The position numbers and the translations under genes were made by a program. Below the pieces are notes generated by a model. It was not told the origin of the DNA and ran no database searches. It saw only the letters and a list, made by a program, of their open reading frames with translations. Positions 49,334-62,300 of a DNA stretch of 64,000 nucleotides are shown here, piece by piece (positions within the stretch are counted from its first letter, which is position 1; every line of letters starts with the position of its first letter). The stretch is taken from contig NC_091933.1 in assembly GCF_041260155.1 (NCBI RefSeq), positions 32,242,293-32,306,292 of the forward strand, given 5' to 3'. The DNA is from Ptychodera flava. Its lineage: Eukaryota; Hemichordata; Enteropneusta; Ptychoderidae.

Positions 49334-52094
49334 GGTAGGCAGGTAGGTAGGTATAGGTAAGTGAAGATGGAAAGCTTGGGGAGGGACGAGAGGTAATCAT
49401 GTTACTGTGTTTAATAGAACATATTCCTTCCCATCACAGAGGTAATAAAAGGCATCTGTCCACTGTGTAAGTATTAGAGCTTGTTAGTCCTCTATTGTTT
49501 TGTGATCAATGATAAATGCTTTCTTTTCTTTGAATCAGTGCGTCAGCCAAGCTGTCTGTGGGTATGGTTTTCAAATCAAACACGGTCTGATCTACAACAA
49601 GATGAATGAGTCATTACGCACACACGCAAAGTGAATTACTGTAACATAAAATCTATTAGGTTGCAGTTAAGAGAAACGAAGATAAATTATCAAAGAAGGT
49701 GCATGGCTCAACTCTTTCAGCGCTGCAGATCTTTCAGGGCACAGAGTTATAGGAATATCTCTTTTACCGTATAACGCATCGGTCAACGCGACGACGTAGT
49801 CGGATAACTGCAAATCGATAGCTTGTGCGGGCCCATCAAAATCGAACAACCAGTTATTGTGTAACATCGTTTCGCCCCGATGAAAAATAATGGTTCATGT
49901 TTAAACCTGTAGAAGAGGGATTCATTCGTGTTCACGTGGCTGAAGGCCCGCCCAGCTTTGGCGAAAGTGTTTTTTATTGTGCGTGTGTGTAGAGTATTAA
50001 ACATCAATTAGAAAGTTTGCTAAATCCGTACCGCAGATTAGTCGTAATATTACCACTCGAACTTAAATAACAGAGTAAAGTGATGCACTACCTTTAGGAC
50101 GCCGACTTTGCAATGTATCCTGCATGTACGAATGTCTGTTAGCTGCATTTCGTCAGTGCCTAAAGAAGTCATTTTGTTCAGTAAACGTTTGGCGTTTGTA
50201 GGGACATGCGTGCTGTGAGGTTAGGTACGAGTACATGTACACGTATAGATCCATCAACTGTGAAAGGCTTGACGTTAGCTTTGCCACACTCCGAGTCGTA
50301 ACCGTGCGTTCACGTGGTTTGGTCTGTAGGGTGCATCGTGACAAGATGACGTTTTCTTACATGAATTTTGCATTCAAAAGCATGTTAAGTATATTTAAAA
50401 TGTAAAAATGGTAAAATAATTAGGAAGCCAGAATCACCGGGTTTGATTCCTTTCGTATTTTCTTTGCAACTTTACCATATTTAGTTTTCGTTTTGATTGG
50501 TTTGACACAATAAGCGCCTTTGAAACAGAACGTATAAAATATTTGTTCAAACTTTCGTAAGCGTAATTTCAACCATAAACTGTCTTTCATAACTGAAAAT
50601 CAAAGCTATGGGCTACCACACCAATTTGGGGCTTAGATAGACAAATGACCTAAAATTCGTGATATTTTAAATTCCAAATGGTCGGTGTACCGATAGTAAC
50701 CCGTCGTTGACTATATGGAGAAATTTCCGATTTACAATGAAAGAAAAAGGTAAAAATTTATCTGTTGTATTCAAGGGGTCTTGAAAAAACTGCACAATCG
50801 CACCTCACAGGGGAAATATTGTAAAGCTTGAGTTTTCAAAAGTGCCCGAGGTACTTCTACCTTAAAAGTACAAGGTACATGTGTAGATGTTAGTGGAGGT
50901 TTTTGAAATGCTTTTTACAATAAACTAATCGATGGGAAAATCGTGGATATTGTATGATTGACGACACCCTCGACACTTGGCTATACTTTACACCGAGGTG
51001 TACTGTTTGCCTGGGCAACCTTGGATGTGTTTCTGTTTGGGGACAGAAATTAGTTTGCTTTTCTGTTTGATAGCAATATACAGCAACTCGTGACAGCTAC
51101 AATGATACAGAAATGAGAGAGATAAAGATGAAGACAGGGACGTTACCTCTCGACAAGGTATTGTTTTAACCATCAATTTGCCTCCACGTGTCACGTTTTG
51201 TCACGTGCATACCCTTACAGCGCAGAAGAGAAGTTCAAATTTCCTTCAGAGGGAAATGGAAGCAATTTGTTCTGATTAACATATCGCGCGTAATTTACGA
51301 AATGTACGGATTGTACGAAAAACGGCTGAAAATCAAAATTCACGAAATACGCTATTCTTTGTCAACAATAGTCTTAGGAAACAGCTTCTTAACATCGACT
51401 TTCAATGCTTATTCATTCGATACGGTTGGAAAATCCTAACGATCGATTGATTTTCTTTGATTCTCCCCACTGCCTACTACGACTTGATAATGTAATTTAG
51501 AGATGGGACTTTGCAAAAAAACAATACGCGAGGATTGAAAGATAAATGACCCATGTATTGTCATTTGTAGTGATAAAAATACCCCTACACAAACACCCGT
51601 CCTCGCAGGACTGAAATTAATAGGTGTTAATTTGTCATGACATATCGCGGCTAAAGTAAGCGACGGCCAGTCGCAACCTGAGGGGCTGATGGCCCGTCGC
51701 TTCGAAGGTACGTATGCAGAGTTATCGGAAATTCTATTTGACTAATCGGTTCATAAACACGCAATTTACTTTGGGCTTCAGTTTCTCATTACGGTGGTGT
51801 GTTAAGGTTTTTCGGGTATAACTTATTCTGCACGTATAGCGATTAACACAATATTTAACACCATAAATCATCGTTTTATTAAGAAAATTTAACTGCCCCA
51901 ATTTCATAAGCATTTTAATTGTCTTCTTAAATTACCCGTGAAGGCCCTGGGGGACAATAATTTGTGAATGCCATGCTTTACGAGGCCCTGGGAGCACCAG
52001 TGTTGATATCGAACACATCAGACTGTGCAGCCGTGAGTCTTCTAAATCCAGATACCATGCACCGTACGTAGCTTTTCCTGTCGCTGTCCCGTTT
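49334..52094. other. mostly non-coding; one weak exon-like frame
   Basis: No recognised gene. The minus-strand frame 49667-49867 (ATG start, 66 codons, with motifs LFDFDGPAQAIDLQLSDYV and PITLCPERSAALKE) is exon-like but unidentified. A hairpin with 9-bp arms AAGCGACGG/CCGTCGCTT lies at 51658-51702. Confidence 0.35.
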
Positions 52095-52298
52095 CTATAC
52101 TTCGGGAATGGTCAGTTTCTGTGCCGTAGGGGATCGGTCGATTGGAAGTGGGTCATCGAAATGCTCAATTGAGGTGTGCGGGTCGATGTGTAAGAGAATA
52201 CAAATTTCATGCATCCTGCCATCCATAATGTGCATAATTCTATTTCGGCTTTCGGCGTGCTCTCCGGGCGCGAATCCATTCACGTTGTCACGGTCATT
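52095..52298 (-). CDS. candidate exon of unrecognised gene
   Basis: A minus-strand stretch that opens directly after an acceptor-like GGATAG|AAT at 52298/52299. It runs without stop through protein-like sequence (NGFAPGEHAESRNRIMHIM, HEICILLHIDPHTSIEHF, DDPLPIDRSPTAQKLTIPEV) to a TAG. The same TAG overlaps a possible donor, GAA|GTATAG. Codon composition looks coding. No family is recognised. It could be a terminal or internal exon. Confidence 0.25.
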   Translation of the reverse strand, partial: NDRDNVNGFAPGEHAESRNRIMHIMDGRMHEICILLHIDPHTSIEHFDDPLPIDRSPTAQKLTIPEV

Positions 52299-52959
52299 CT
52301 ATCCGTACATGAGGCTAAAGTAAATGATGTGTGCAAGCTGTTTCTTTAACACACTACTACTACTTGACTGACATGATTGTTTGCATGCCCTACGATTCAT
52401 AGATTTAATCGCGCTGGCTTCGATTTTAATCATCTCTTTGTATACGCATTAGATTGTACGATAATGTTGACGTATTTCTTGAAAATTGTCAATCCATTCC
52501 GAATATATTCTTTAATTCTGGCTTTTTAAATCATAACATAGCGCGATGGCTCCAATATTTACCTGGAAATAACTCAAGCTGAATTCAACGACAGTTCAGA
52601 AAATGTTTTATAGTAAGTACATAAGACTAGTGGCAAACAGCGTGATCTCCGATTTTAAACATCTCATGACCATCACCTTCAGGTATGGCGATCGAGAAAA
52701 TAGAGCTGTTACTATTGACTTTAAGCTTTATACTACTCAAGGGTTTGGGCACAGATTGCGTTTCTTCGATGTGATGACATTGATAACTCATGATAGCAAG
52801 GGCAAGATCACAATTCGTTACCTGCCCCAGGGCCGGTGCTCATTTTGGTAATGTTGGTGACACCCTCACCTTCGGCTTGGTCAACATGATCAGACTGCGT
52901 TCTGCATAATAATGTTATGCATTTCTTATGTAAATGAGCACCTCCTAATATGGCTGATC

Positions 52960-53165
52960 AATCGAACACTCGGAAGTTTCAAGGAAGATGTGAGTCACGG
53001 AACAGCTTTATTGGAGCGAGTTCTAAAACTTTGTCTTTCTCGATGATACATGTACCCAATAAAGTAGTGGCGGGTAAAGTGCCTTGCTCAGGGGCACAGC
53101 ACAATGTTCGAGTGTCGAACTTACCATTCCCCCTATAATGAGTCCCGTGCCTTAGACATTGTCCC
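52960..53165 (-). mobile_element. tRNA-derived SINE (minus strand), diverged
   Basis: Read on the minus strand: a decayed tRNA-type head (GGGACTCATTATAGGGGGAA, then a degenerate B box TAAGTTCGACA), then TGTGCCCCTGAGCAAGGCAC, TTTACCCGCC, and TTGGGTACATGTATC. The order tRNA head, GTGCCC..GGCAAGGCACTTTACCC, then TGGGTAC is a widespread SINE body in fish and marine invertebrates. The frame at 52979-53167 is explained by this repeat. Ends are approximate. Confidence 0.6.
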
Positions 53166-53417
53166 ACGATGCCTCCGTTTCATTTTCGTATTTTCCAAAT
53201 TAACATGTGATTTCATCCGAAGGAAGGAAACAAATTTGGTAGATTAATCTTAAGTGACCACCCCATCAAGATTGATCGAAATGCCATGCATGGCTGTTTT
53301 TTTTGTAATTCCCATTTTTCCAAGAAGTAAAGACAAAATACATTAAATCAGTTATTATAATTGCGTTCGATAAAGTTTATTAATTTCATGAAACTAAACA
53401 TAGGGGATTAGTTTTAC

Positions 53418-53739
53418 CCGGAAAGAGGCAACATTATGAAATTCTGGTTGCCAAGTGACCCGTGTGGCTTGAGTAAACTGTTAACAGGACGTGTTCGTTG
53501 GCCGATTGGGCATTGCGTTTCCAGAACAGTGAAATCACGTTGATGCCCTTTTATATAAACAGTACTTGTACATTCTGCTATGCCTTTAAGTGTTAATGAG
53601 ATGTTCCCAAGCACCATCACATTCCACCCGTCACATCTTGTTATACGATAGACGGCGTGAATTGCGTCAGTGTACATGACACCCCGAAGGGATTTCGTTA
53701 GAGGGAGAAGAGAGACCAACGCAAACTCCTTCAATACAA
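53418..53739 (-). CDS. candidate exon of unrecognised gene
   Basis: On the minus strand an acceptor-like CTCTTCTAAG at about 53740 is followed by about 106 open codons, ending at a possible donor, CGG|GTAAAA, at 53418 that also contains the stop TAA. Protein motifs include KEFALVSLLPLTKSLRGVMY, RCDGWNVMVLGNISLTLKG and KPHGSLGNQNFIML. Base composition by codon position looks coding. I recognise no domain. There is no in-frame ATG at the start, which fits an internal or terminal exon. Confidence 0.25.
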
Positions 53740-53901
53740 CTTAGAAGAGTGATTTATTCCAATATGACCGCTCACTGATTGAGAAAGAATGGAAATTTAA
53801 TATATTTACTGTAAACACATATAATCCTCACCGGCTAATTCCATAACCCTTCCGACACAAATTACTCTCCTGTGTTTCAACTCCGTCATTTAACTGAGTA
53901 A

Positions 53902-55547
53902 GGGACGGACCATTAGATCTTGGGAGGGGGGTGGTCAAAAACAGAAAAAAAAAATTTCAGAGCAGAAAGTTAGGAAAAAAAAATCTTCAAACTAGTTTGC
54001 AAAATAAAAAAAAATAAATAAGAAGACAAAGGCGTAAAAAGAATCTGCAAAAGTCTTTAAAATTTTGATTTTTTTTAGATTTTACCGACAGAAAGCAACT
54101 TTCTGTATTTTTTAGTACATCCTCCCAGAACATTTTTAATTTTAATTTATACATTTAGAGTGACTGTATCCCTTATACTGGAAGTTATGATTATCTTATC
54201 TTTTCAGGACTTTTGTATTCTGATCACTTGAAAATTATGAAATTAAGAACCTTTTTCTACTTGTTTCCTGCGTACAAACCAAGCAGGTACACTAGGTAAA
54301 ACATTGAAACTATGGTATGGTTGTTAAGACAGAAAGTTGTATTTGCCTTTTAAGATCAAGGTAAACAGATGCAGGCCACATCAGTTCATTTTTTCACAGC
54401 ATTTTATTGCAATGATAATGCAATGATGGGTTAACAAGTAGAAACACGTCAATAATGACAAAAGAACATCAAGTCATTATGTATTATCTTGCTTTTAAAA
54501 AGGCATTTTCAATTCTTTTTTCTCAAAAAACAGCCTCAAAAACCAACAGCAACATATGTTTTAACATTCAACAATACACTACGTAGAATGCCATCTATCC
54601 AACAAATCCCAACACAAAAAACACACAAAAGGGGTTGAACTTTGAAAGTTTCTCGATAGCAAATACTGAATAAATCTGCATGAATAATCGTTTTTGTGTA
54701 GCAAATTTCAAAGAAATTGGACAAGCCCTTTCAGAGAATACAGATTTTTGACCATGAATGGCATAAATTGCCCTAAAAAGAAAAATATTGAAATTTCAAC
54801 ACATCTATACACATCCAATCAATTTGGACATGCTGCTACAGAGAAATAGATGTTTTGATCAAAAAGGGCAACAATTGCTCTAAAAACACAAATATGCAAA
54901 TTTAACTATATCATTTAGCTTATTTTAGCTTCTCAGCTTGTCAAAATCAATTGTAAATCATGAAATATGCATGATGTTTGGTGGGGTGAATGTAGGCATT
55001 TCACCACGCAGTAGGAAGGGAAGCCAGGAAACCAAAATAGTCAATTTTCAAAACTATAGGAAGCTACTGAGGAGCAAGAAGACCATGTTTCAGAGGAAGA
55101 TGTGTAATCCGAAAAAAATGCTCCCAAAATGCCACCAAATAACACCATTTTATCTCTATTTTTCAAAAGCTCCAACGGCAGGAGGGGGACACCCCTCCTG
55201 ACCACTCCCACAAAAATACTCCCCAAGTGCCACCAAATAACACCATTTTAATCTCTATTTTTCAAAAGCTCCAACAGCAGCAGGGGGACACCCCTCTCCT
55301 GACCTCCCCCCCCCCCGTGACCGCTTGCGTGGCCGCTTGTGGTGCTTGGCACCACATCTTTGCCCTCTTTATCTTCAGACAGCGACGAACTAAAAAAAAA
55401 TTATAAATCTGAAAATTTACTCTGAAAAAAAAATTTGCACAGCTAATCTCAATTGGAAAAAAAAATTTCAGAAATTTACAATTGCAAAAAAAAAATTTCA
55501 CAATTTCTTTGTGACCACCCCCCTCCCAAGGTCTAATGGTCCATCCC
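53902..55547. mobile_element. Harbinger-type element, 1.65 kb, non-autonomous
   Basis: Inverted ends of about 40 bp, GGGACGGACCATTAGATCTT...GGGAGGGGGGTGGTCA and its complement, are bounded by TAA at 53899-53901 and 55548-55550. TWA duplication and GGG ends fit PIF/Harbinger. Just inside, A-runs alternate with AATTTCAGA words at both sides. The middle (54340-55000) is AT-rich with diverged internal duplications (AAATTGCCCTAAAAAG-like near 54765 and 54875). No transposase frame is recognised. Confidence 0.75.
55118..55310. repeat. tandem duplication inside Harbinger-type element
   Basis: TGCCACCAAATAACACCATT, TCTATTTTTCAAAAGCTCC and a CAGGAGGGGGACACCCCTCC-like palindromic word occur twice at an offset of about 100 bp, within the element at 53902-55547. 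Confidence 0.75.
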
Positions 55548-55550
55548 TAA

Positions 55551-56093
55551 ACATGCGGTCTTTCCTCCAAACACTTCAGCTGCAGATGGCTGCACAGCAC
55601 TGAGACAAGATATTACAAGAACACGTATAGGCGGGCACAAGAGGCAGCGCCAAAGTTTAGAAAGAATCGAAGAGTACTTAGCAGCCTCGCCGTTTGTCAC
55701 GTTCGCCATCATCTTCAGTTTATGACAGTATTAAAATTAGGGAATATTCAAATCAATGTTTTCCTACAACTGTGTGCGTAGTACGTACAATTCATCTCAT
55801 AAATATGTTTACCGTGATAAAAATGTCTACTCCATTCACGCTCAGGTAAGGAACGATCGTCGAACGTTGAACGTTATTTTATGTTCGATTGGCCGTTCGA
55901 CAACGAGGTAGAATGCATGATGCTAGTTACACCCGTGGCCACTTTAGTGTTGATCAAGCCTGTCTGGTACAAGTAGAAATTCTGTCTGCAGAAGGGTGAT
56001 AAAACGGTTACTTTTACCCTGTATCAGTGGTGATAATGATCCTACTATCGGTACCCCGTGGACACGCCGATTAGCCTGAAATTAGGGAGTGAT
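55551..56093. other. non-coding, nothing recognised
   Basis: No gene or repeat recognised between the Harbinger-type element and the terminal fragment that follows. Confidence 0.5.
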
Positions 56094-56095
56094 TT

Positions 56096-56260
56096 AGACT
56101 TGGTTCAAGTCTGTGATTTGTGAATGTTGAGTGGAGTGAACGCAATGATTTGTATTTTGCTTTCATGTGAAACGCGCGCGTGAGTGGACGCGATGAGTAG
56201 GGTGAACGCGATGAGTGGAGTGAACGCTATACAGCGGAGCGGAGTTTCACCGGAATCACT
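56096..56260. mobile_element. terminal module of the helicase-exon element
   Basis: Begins TAGACTTGGTTCAAGTCTG and matches the complement of 39275-39433 nearly throughout, including an 18-bp GTGAACGCGATGAGTGGA-like tandem repeat. It stops at TTTCACCGGAATCAC. No second terminus or target duplication is evident, so it is a solo terminal module or fragment. Confidence 0.7.
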
Positions 56261-56534
56261 AGTACATCACTGATATGGCAAAGTGCTAAAATGGAGTCAA
56301 TTGCATGTTTTCTTTTTTTACCTCTCTTTATTAGAGTTACGGTGTTTATATTATGTTGCACATCGTATCAACAGATGATGATGAAGTACATATGCAATAA
56401 ACTCATTATTGTTCATTGTTTATATTGTCGTAGTTTGTCGTATAAGTGACCTCGCTCCGATATTGAAATGCTGTTAATACATGCTGCAAATTTACTGCAG
56501 GTGCGATAATTGTTTAATAGCGAACATACGAAAC

Positions 56535-56581
56535 TTCTCTCGAAATGTTTTACATTTCTCTCTCGAAATGTTTTACATTTC
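56535..56581. repeat. 23-bp direct duplication
   Basis: Two adjacent copies of CTCTCGAAATGTTTTACATT with a CT difference at the junction. Confidence 0.85.
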
Positions 56582-59105
56582 TTTGCGATCAAAGGGCGAT
56601 GGTACACGACTTCTCTCAGAAATCTTGTATTTAATCTACAACTCTTTACGAATCAAGAGCGATAGAGGCTGTCTATTGATGGAATTTTATCGAAACTTCC
56701 GATTTAAACATTGTGTTCGAAGAAAAAGTGTATAATTTTTTTCCTCGACGAAAAGTGATTGACGAAAAGTTGACCTCCATATTAACAGACTAAGACTGGT
56801 GTATTCTTATATCATGAGATTTCTGTAACCTATACGTATTCATGATGCCTCAAGCACTAAAATAACATATTTACATGTAAAGTGTTTTTGCCAAGTGGCA
56901 CGTCTCTGTGTTTTTCTCTCAAAATAGATGTCTGGAGAACGTTGTGATTACTACGATGCGGTGCTGAGCCCGGTAACATTGGCTTATGAAATGGTTTACG
57001 CAACTTCGGATAAGTTTTCCAGTATGGGCGTTTTCCGAGTTAGACGGCACCATGACAAGTTAGAGATGCCTTCACCCGTCTGACAGCAACGTAACATTTT
57101 AATATGTGTTCATTTCATCTCTGGAGATAGTGATCAATGAATGTGGTTTTCAGTCTTTATTGTTAACATGTCAAACCGTGAACGCTTAATGGCCCCACTT
57201 TTTTTGAAATCGATTATACATCAATGTGACATCCGGTTTCTTGCATCGTTCCGTCCCATTCTTGACCGTGGCGTCCTTAATGGTGTTGGATTACATTCTT
57301 GGTACTTATACACTCACATGCATCCCAAGGCAATATCTGTAAACGCATAAAGGAACTGGATGAATGGCCTTTACAGAACCTAGCTTCCGACAATAAAGTT
57401 GATCACAAAGACACGTGTGATAGATCAGACGACATACAGACACGAAGTTCAACATTGTGATTGATTCGGATTATATTCCCTTGAAATAACAACGGAAAAT
57501 CCATTAAGGGGGCTTGCAAGTGAATCAAGCCGCAAGCCTTGCATTAGGAAACGACGCTTTCTCCAGTTTTCATTGTACAAACAAAATATCTTCTTTTTTC
57601 AATACAGCTTTTAATTGTAGAATCCTCTGAGGTATATTAGCAATATCAAACAAAAACTGCCCAGGTTACCAATGTTATTTTTGAATGAATTGAATACCGT
57701 AGCCGTCGATTTGTTTGACAGTAATGAGAAATTCGTGTTTTCATAATATGCCATCGATCTTCTTGAATGACAATATATTGTCGATATTTCAACTCGTCTG
57801 GCGTTTCTCCGTTGATATGGCGTGCAGAAATCTACCTCAAGGTTAGGCCAGAAAAAGATCATTTCTGGTCACCTGCGCGTCACGGCTTTTTTTTTGGGGG
57901 GGGGGGGGTTGTTACATACTAATCAGTAGAGCTATCTTTTATATCCCTGTTTGCATGTCCAAAAATGCAAAACGGAAGTATTATGCAGCCAGTGATAAAA
58001 GACAATAACTGTTGCATCAATAGTGCCAAACCAGCATTGTTAGGAATAAAAGGGAAAAATAAAAGAAAAACGAAAATCGCGTCGCCGCATACTTTTGCTG
58101 AATGTCAAGGACCAGAAACAATTTTTGTTTTTGGCCTTGTAGTCAACGCTACCCCTGATCACTTTATGTGACTATAATTTAATCTGATAAGATGACAAAA
58201 TACCAGATCATGCTAAGCCACTTTTAAGCCTCAATTACAGTTCAAAATTGTCAAAGTGTGACGTTATTTGATAGTATGTATATATAACATAAACCCAATA
58301 AATCGTGACTTTGTAAAAACGGATTAAAGTTTATTGCTAACTCGGGTACTATCGTATTTAGATTAAATATCACATACTGAAGTAATTGAACCCAAGAAGC
58401 ACGTAGATCACTGTATCAGGACCGGACACTCAACTCTGCAGGCGCGCCTTGTTAGTTGTCTGTTCTATCTGCAAGTGTGAATACTTGGTACACGGCGAAA
58501 ATTAAGTTTCCACCTGAAATAGACTTAGGTTGTGAAACTCTATTTTAGACGATACGGGTAGCCCTTCTGGATTATCTGGAATAAAGTCGTCGATGTGAAG
58601 TGATGGAAGTCGGGTCGTACTTCGAAAGATTCCTGACAACCAAACTGAAACACAGTGTTGACAACGATGTGTCGTACCTGTTTGTACTAGACTCCAGTCA
58701 TTGTATACGCATTGATACACTGATGGGTCCAGTTATGATTTGCTCAGAAAGTTGTTAAGTGAAGTGATCTCTTATAGAAAGAACGGAGGGGTGGGGGCAC
58801 TGGATTGGGACTTTTTTTTTCTGTCCCTTTTTTAGCACAGTTACAGTGTATCTCAGAGCAGCTGCGCAAAAAAGAGTTTTAGAGCAATAAAATCACACGC
58901 CCAAATATCCAAAGTAGCCAAACATCAAAACAAAACATGAAATATGACGCACTATAATGAAACTTTAATAGATTAATATATCCTAATCAGCGGTTTTTCA
59001 TTAGGCTGTACGTGTGACTACAGAGACATCTATTTCATTAACAATTTATCATGATAGCTGGATACTGATATGTTTCGAGTTGGCAGCCTTAGTGTCGACA
59101 CATCG
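56582..59105. other. non-coding, nothing recognised
   Basis: No gene recognised. A T9-G13 homopolymer junction lies at 57887-57908 and a small hairpin GGCTTGC...GCAAGCC near 57512-57538. Confidence 0.5.
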
Positions 59106-59109
59106 TTAA

Positions 59110-59347
59110 AGGGAGACGGTCGTCGAAACTCTGTCCAAAGATTGCCGGGGATCCCTACGACCAATGTAAACACTGTATGTAGGGTACGTTGGCGACCGAT
59201 GAAAGTTAAAATATGTTTGTTAACAATGTATATCGTAAAATTTAAATGTTGCAGCTATGTTGACGTGACGCATCTATATATCATACATGAAATTCATTGT
59301 TTGTCAACAAGAAAGTCGCACATGCGCAGTTCCGACGACACCTACCT
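59110..59347. mobile_element. TTAA MITE family 3 (Kolobok- or piggyBac-like)
   Basis: A 238-bp element between TTAA at 59106-59109 and 59348-59351. Inverted ends are AGGGAGACGGTCGTCGAAACT and, on the complement, AGGTAGGTGTCGTCGGAACT. The right end continues into GCGCATG. TTAA duplication is shared by piggyBac and Kolobok; ends starting AGG favour Kolobok. The open frame 59070-59351 spans it and is not a gene. Confidence 0.7.
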
Positions 59348-59351
59348 TTAA

Positions 59352-62300
59352 TTGAAAAAGTATGATATTTCGTACGCTGAAGATCTAGAATCATGTCGCA
59401 AATTTAACTTCTAAGTTCAAGTGTGTATCAAGTTCAAATGCGAGAAACCTTGATAAGTCTTCATAGAGTACTGTACTATATTGCCATATTGTTTTTTTAG
59501 AGTACCGATTTATTTTCATTTTACTGTCCTCTAAGTGAAACTATCGGCTATACAGAGTCGTCCAGACGCTTACTCCCTTGCTTTCATTGAAACCCTGTAT
59601 TCTGTCCAGTGTAAACACGTCACGCGATCTGTAGGCAAACACTGGTGAGTAGCTGGTGTATTGATTGAAAAACTGTAACCTTAATCCCAGTCGATATTGC
59701 CGAGTTCAACTTTTGACACGCAAAGATAGGGGAGATGAAAACGTTTAATATTTCTCCTTTGTGCGAAATATTTATCTCTTCGAAACGTAAATATAATTTA
59801 AAAATATGAATTTTCATGTTTATAAGTAAATAAGACATGGACTACTTACAAAAAATAATTGGAACGTAGACACTGATAACCTCATTGTGCATTGGGCAAA
59901 TTTGTTATGGTTTGAAACAAGAATGATACGGTTGCGGCTACTATTCCGTTGTTAGTGTTAAACACGTTAAAAGAAGAGGCCGCCAATTAAATACTCTAGT
60001 ATCCTCATGGATTCTTTGGAGATTGGAATTTCTATCATCTCAGCATAGCAAGACAGATGTAAACCATAACTTTCTAACTTTTGGCGTGCAAATAGTCAAA
60101 CAAATGTCGAGACATTAAGCGAATGTCTTCCAGCTATGCTAAGATATGGAACCCCTGCAGCAACTGAATTGTCAAACCAAGGATGCCGACTTGGAGGAAA
60201 GAAGTGACATCTGACAGAATGTTTATTACTGAATTCTATCGGGGTCAGGGAATTCCAATAAAATGAATGTGACAGTTTGTTGATAATTTTTATAATTTAC
60301 GGGCAACTATGCCGTTCGTTATAATCTTTATCTCATTCTCTCTACACAGTAAAGCAACATGGAGAAACCCTAGGGACTGTGCTGTCATGTATTGACCAAA
60401 CCGGCGCGTTAGAAGTTAGGCAGTCTTGATTAGTCGGTGAATTTCACTCTTTTCGAGAAAGGAAGTTCCGATGGCTGTTTTGCAGAATGAGAATATTGTC
60501 CGTGGACTGTATGTATGAATACATGTACGGAAGATATATAAATATGCATGAAAGAACTTGTACATGTTTCTTTGAAATCCAATCTGCTTTCGTCTTTTTA
60601 TTTGCAACGGTCGTCAAATTGAGCGCAAAGAGGATTCTATAACACTCACCATTAGCTTAATATGAATGTTGGAAATTAAGAAATGCCAAACTAATATCCG
60701 CCCACGTCAAATGAGAAAATCGAACCCGTTTCGCACACATCACATGACTAAATGACGTAAAGAAAGGTACAACGCAGAATGAAAAATGTTGAGTAGGCAC
60801 TCTACAAAGAACACGATAACAAAACTGAAACTTGCACAGAAGTGACACTTTATCAATTACGTATGCAAAACATTACATACTAAATGTTTAGGCAGCTGGC
60901 TTTTTTCCTGAATCTGTCTTTGCTTTAAAAGACAAACGTTTCACAGCAACATGACTTTATTGTCATCTGAGATGTAACTATTATGTCGCACTATTTTCTG
61001 GTGTCTTATGGCCTTACTTTCTACTTACCATGCAAATAACAAGAAAACAAAATTACACGAATATGCGAACGAAAGTAAAGCTATTGATACAAGCACCATT
61101 GATCATATCGACCATGACACGCTCTCACAACTAGGAAAGAATTACCAAACGAACGAACGACAAAACGGAAGTGACGCAGACAACAAACCGGAAACGGCAG
61201 CCTGAGAGCTTGATTAACTCACTGTCCTTTGTGTGACTGTGATTAATTTTACTTTCTTATACCTGGTTTTACGTCTAATGATTTCAACACAGAGTAATTT
61301 AGGTATGTCTACAAGTGCCAGCCTTCTCATATTAGAATAATGTACCATGACCCGAGTTTGGCGTCTTACTTCAACTGCTTCGGGATATTCAGCAGGTTAC
61401 CAATTTATCAGCATTTTTCCAATACAATTGCAGTAATATAAGCTTATAAGGCGTCACCGAACCTACTTGTGTCACCGACTTCATGAGTAAAGTATTACAC
61501 AAGGTGGTTTTTCAGCTGAAAATAATTCGAGGTTTGTATCCTGCTAATTGCCATTCGAAATTTATATGCGTGCGATATTCGTCTGCTCGACTTGATGTAT
61601 TTCAAACGCCCCTCACCAAGGGGGGAATACTTGATCTTTTACGCCTACATCGGCAGGAACCTTCTGGGTTGAAGTTTCTAGAATACATATATCAGGTACG
61701 ACTACAGATTGAATACCGAATCCAACGATGAATCATCTTTATTTAATTTTGCAGGTTAAGTCAAGACTATAAAACACCTTCCTAATCAATGATATAATCA
61801 TCCGTCCAATTTTTTGTGGCAAACGCTGACAAAATTGGCCTGGTTTCATGCATTTTTGTGGTCCAAATTGAATCACTGCTACGGAAAAAGAAAAAGCTAT
61901 CTTGCTAATAGCAGACCAAGAAAGTTACGCTTCCACAAGTTTTGTTCTATAGCAGTAATTTACAGTTTACTTTAGTGTATTTTGTTGCATTTTGTTACTG
62001 CTGTATTTTAGTGTATGTAATTGCTGTATTTTGGTGTACATGAATTTCTGTAAATTTTGGTGTAATTTGGTTCAGTTCACCTCTATAGCCGGACATACAA
62101 GGAACTGACAATGTCTCTGTGTTCCATTTTCAGTAATAAACGCTATCACTAGTGAAATGCATTTGAGTGTCGGGTTGTGGTTGACAGCGAGGACCGTGAC
62201 AATGACTATGTTACATTTTCATCTTCAGTCTGGCTGCTTGTGTCAATATCCAGCAAGATGACCTTTCGACCTGGAAAATACACAGGAAAAAAGTACGAAA

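Noticed and set aside
52979..53167. 62-codon minus frame with CCAPEQGTLPATTLL
   Set aside because: Explained by the SINE body (GCCCC..GAGCAAGGCACTTTACCC).
54938..55501. Frames of 60-87 codons in the 53.9-55.5 kb region
   Set aside because: They lie within a non-autonomous Harbinger-type element and its internal tandem duplication.
59070..59351. 93-codon plus frame
   Set aside because: It spans a TTAA-flanked MITE from end to end; no conserved motif.
60344..60377. CACAGT...ACTGTG pair as a further member of the mini-palindrome family
   Set aside because: The inner arms do not pair and the flanks are not direct repeats.
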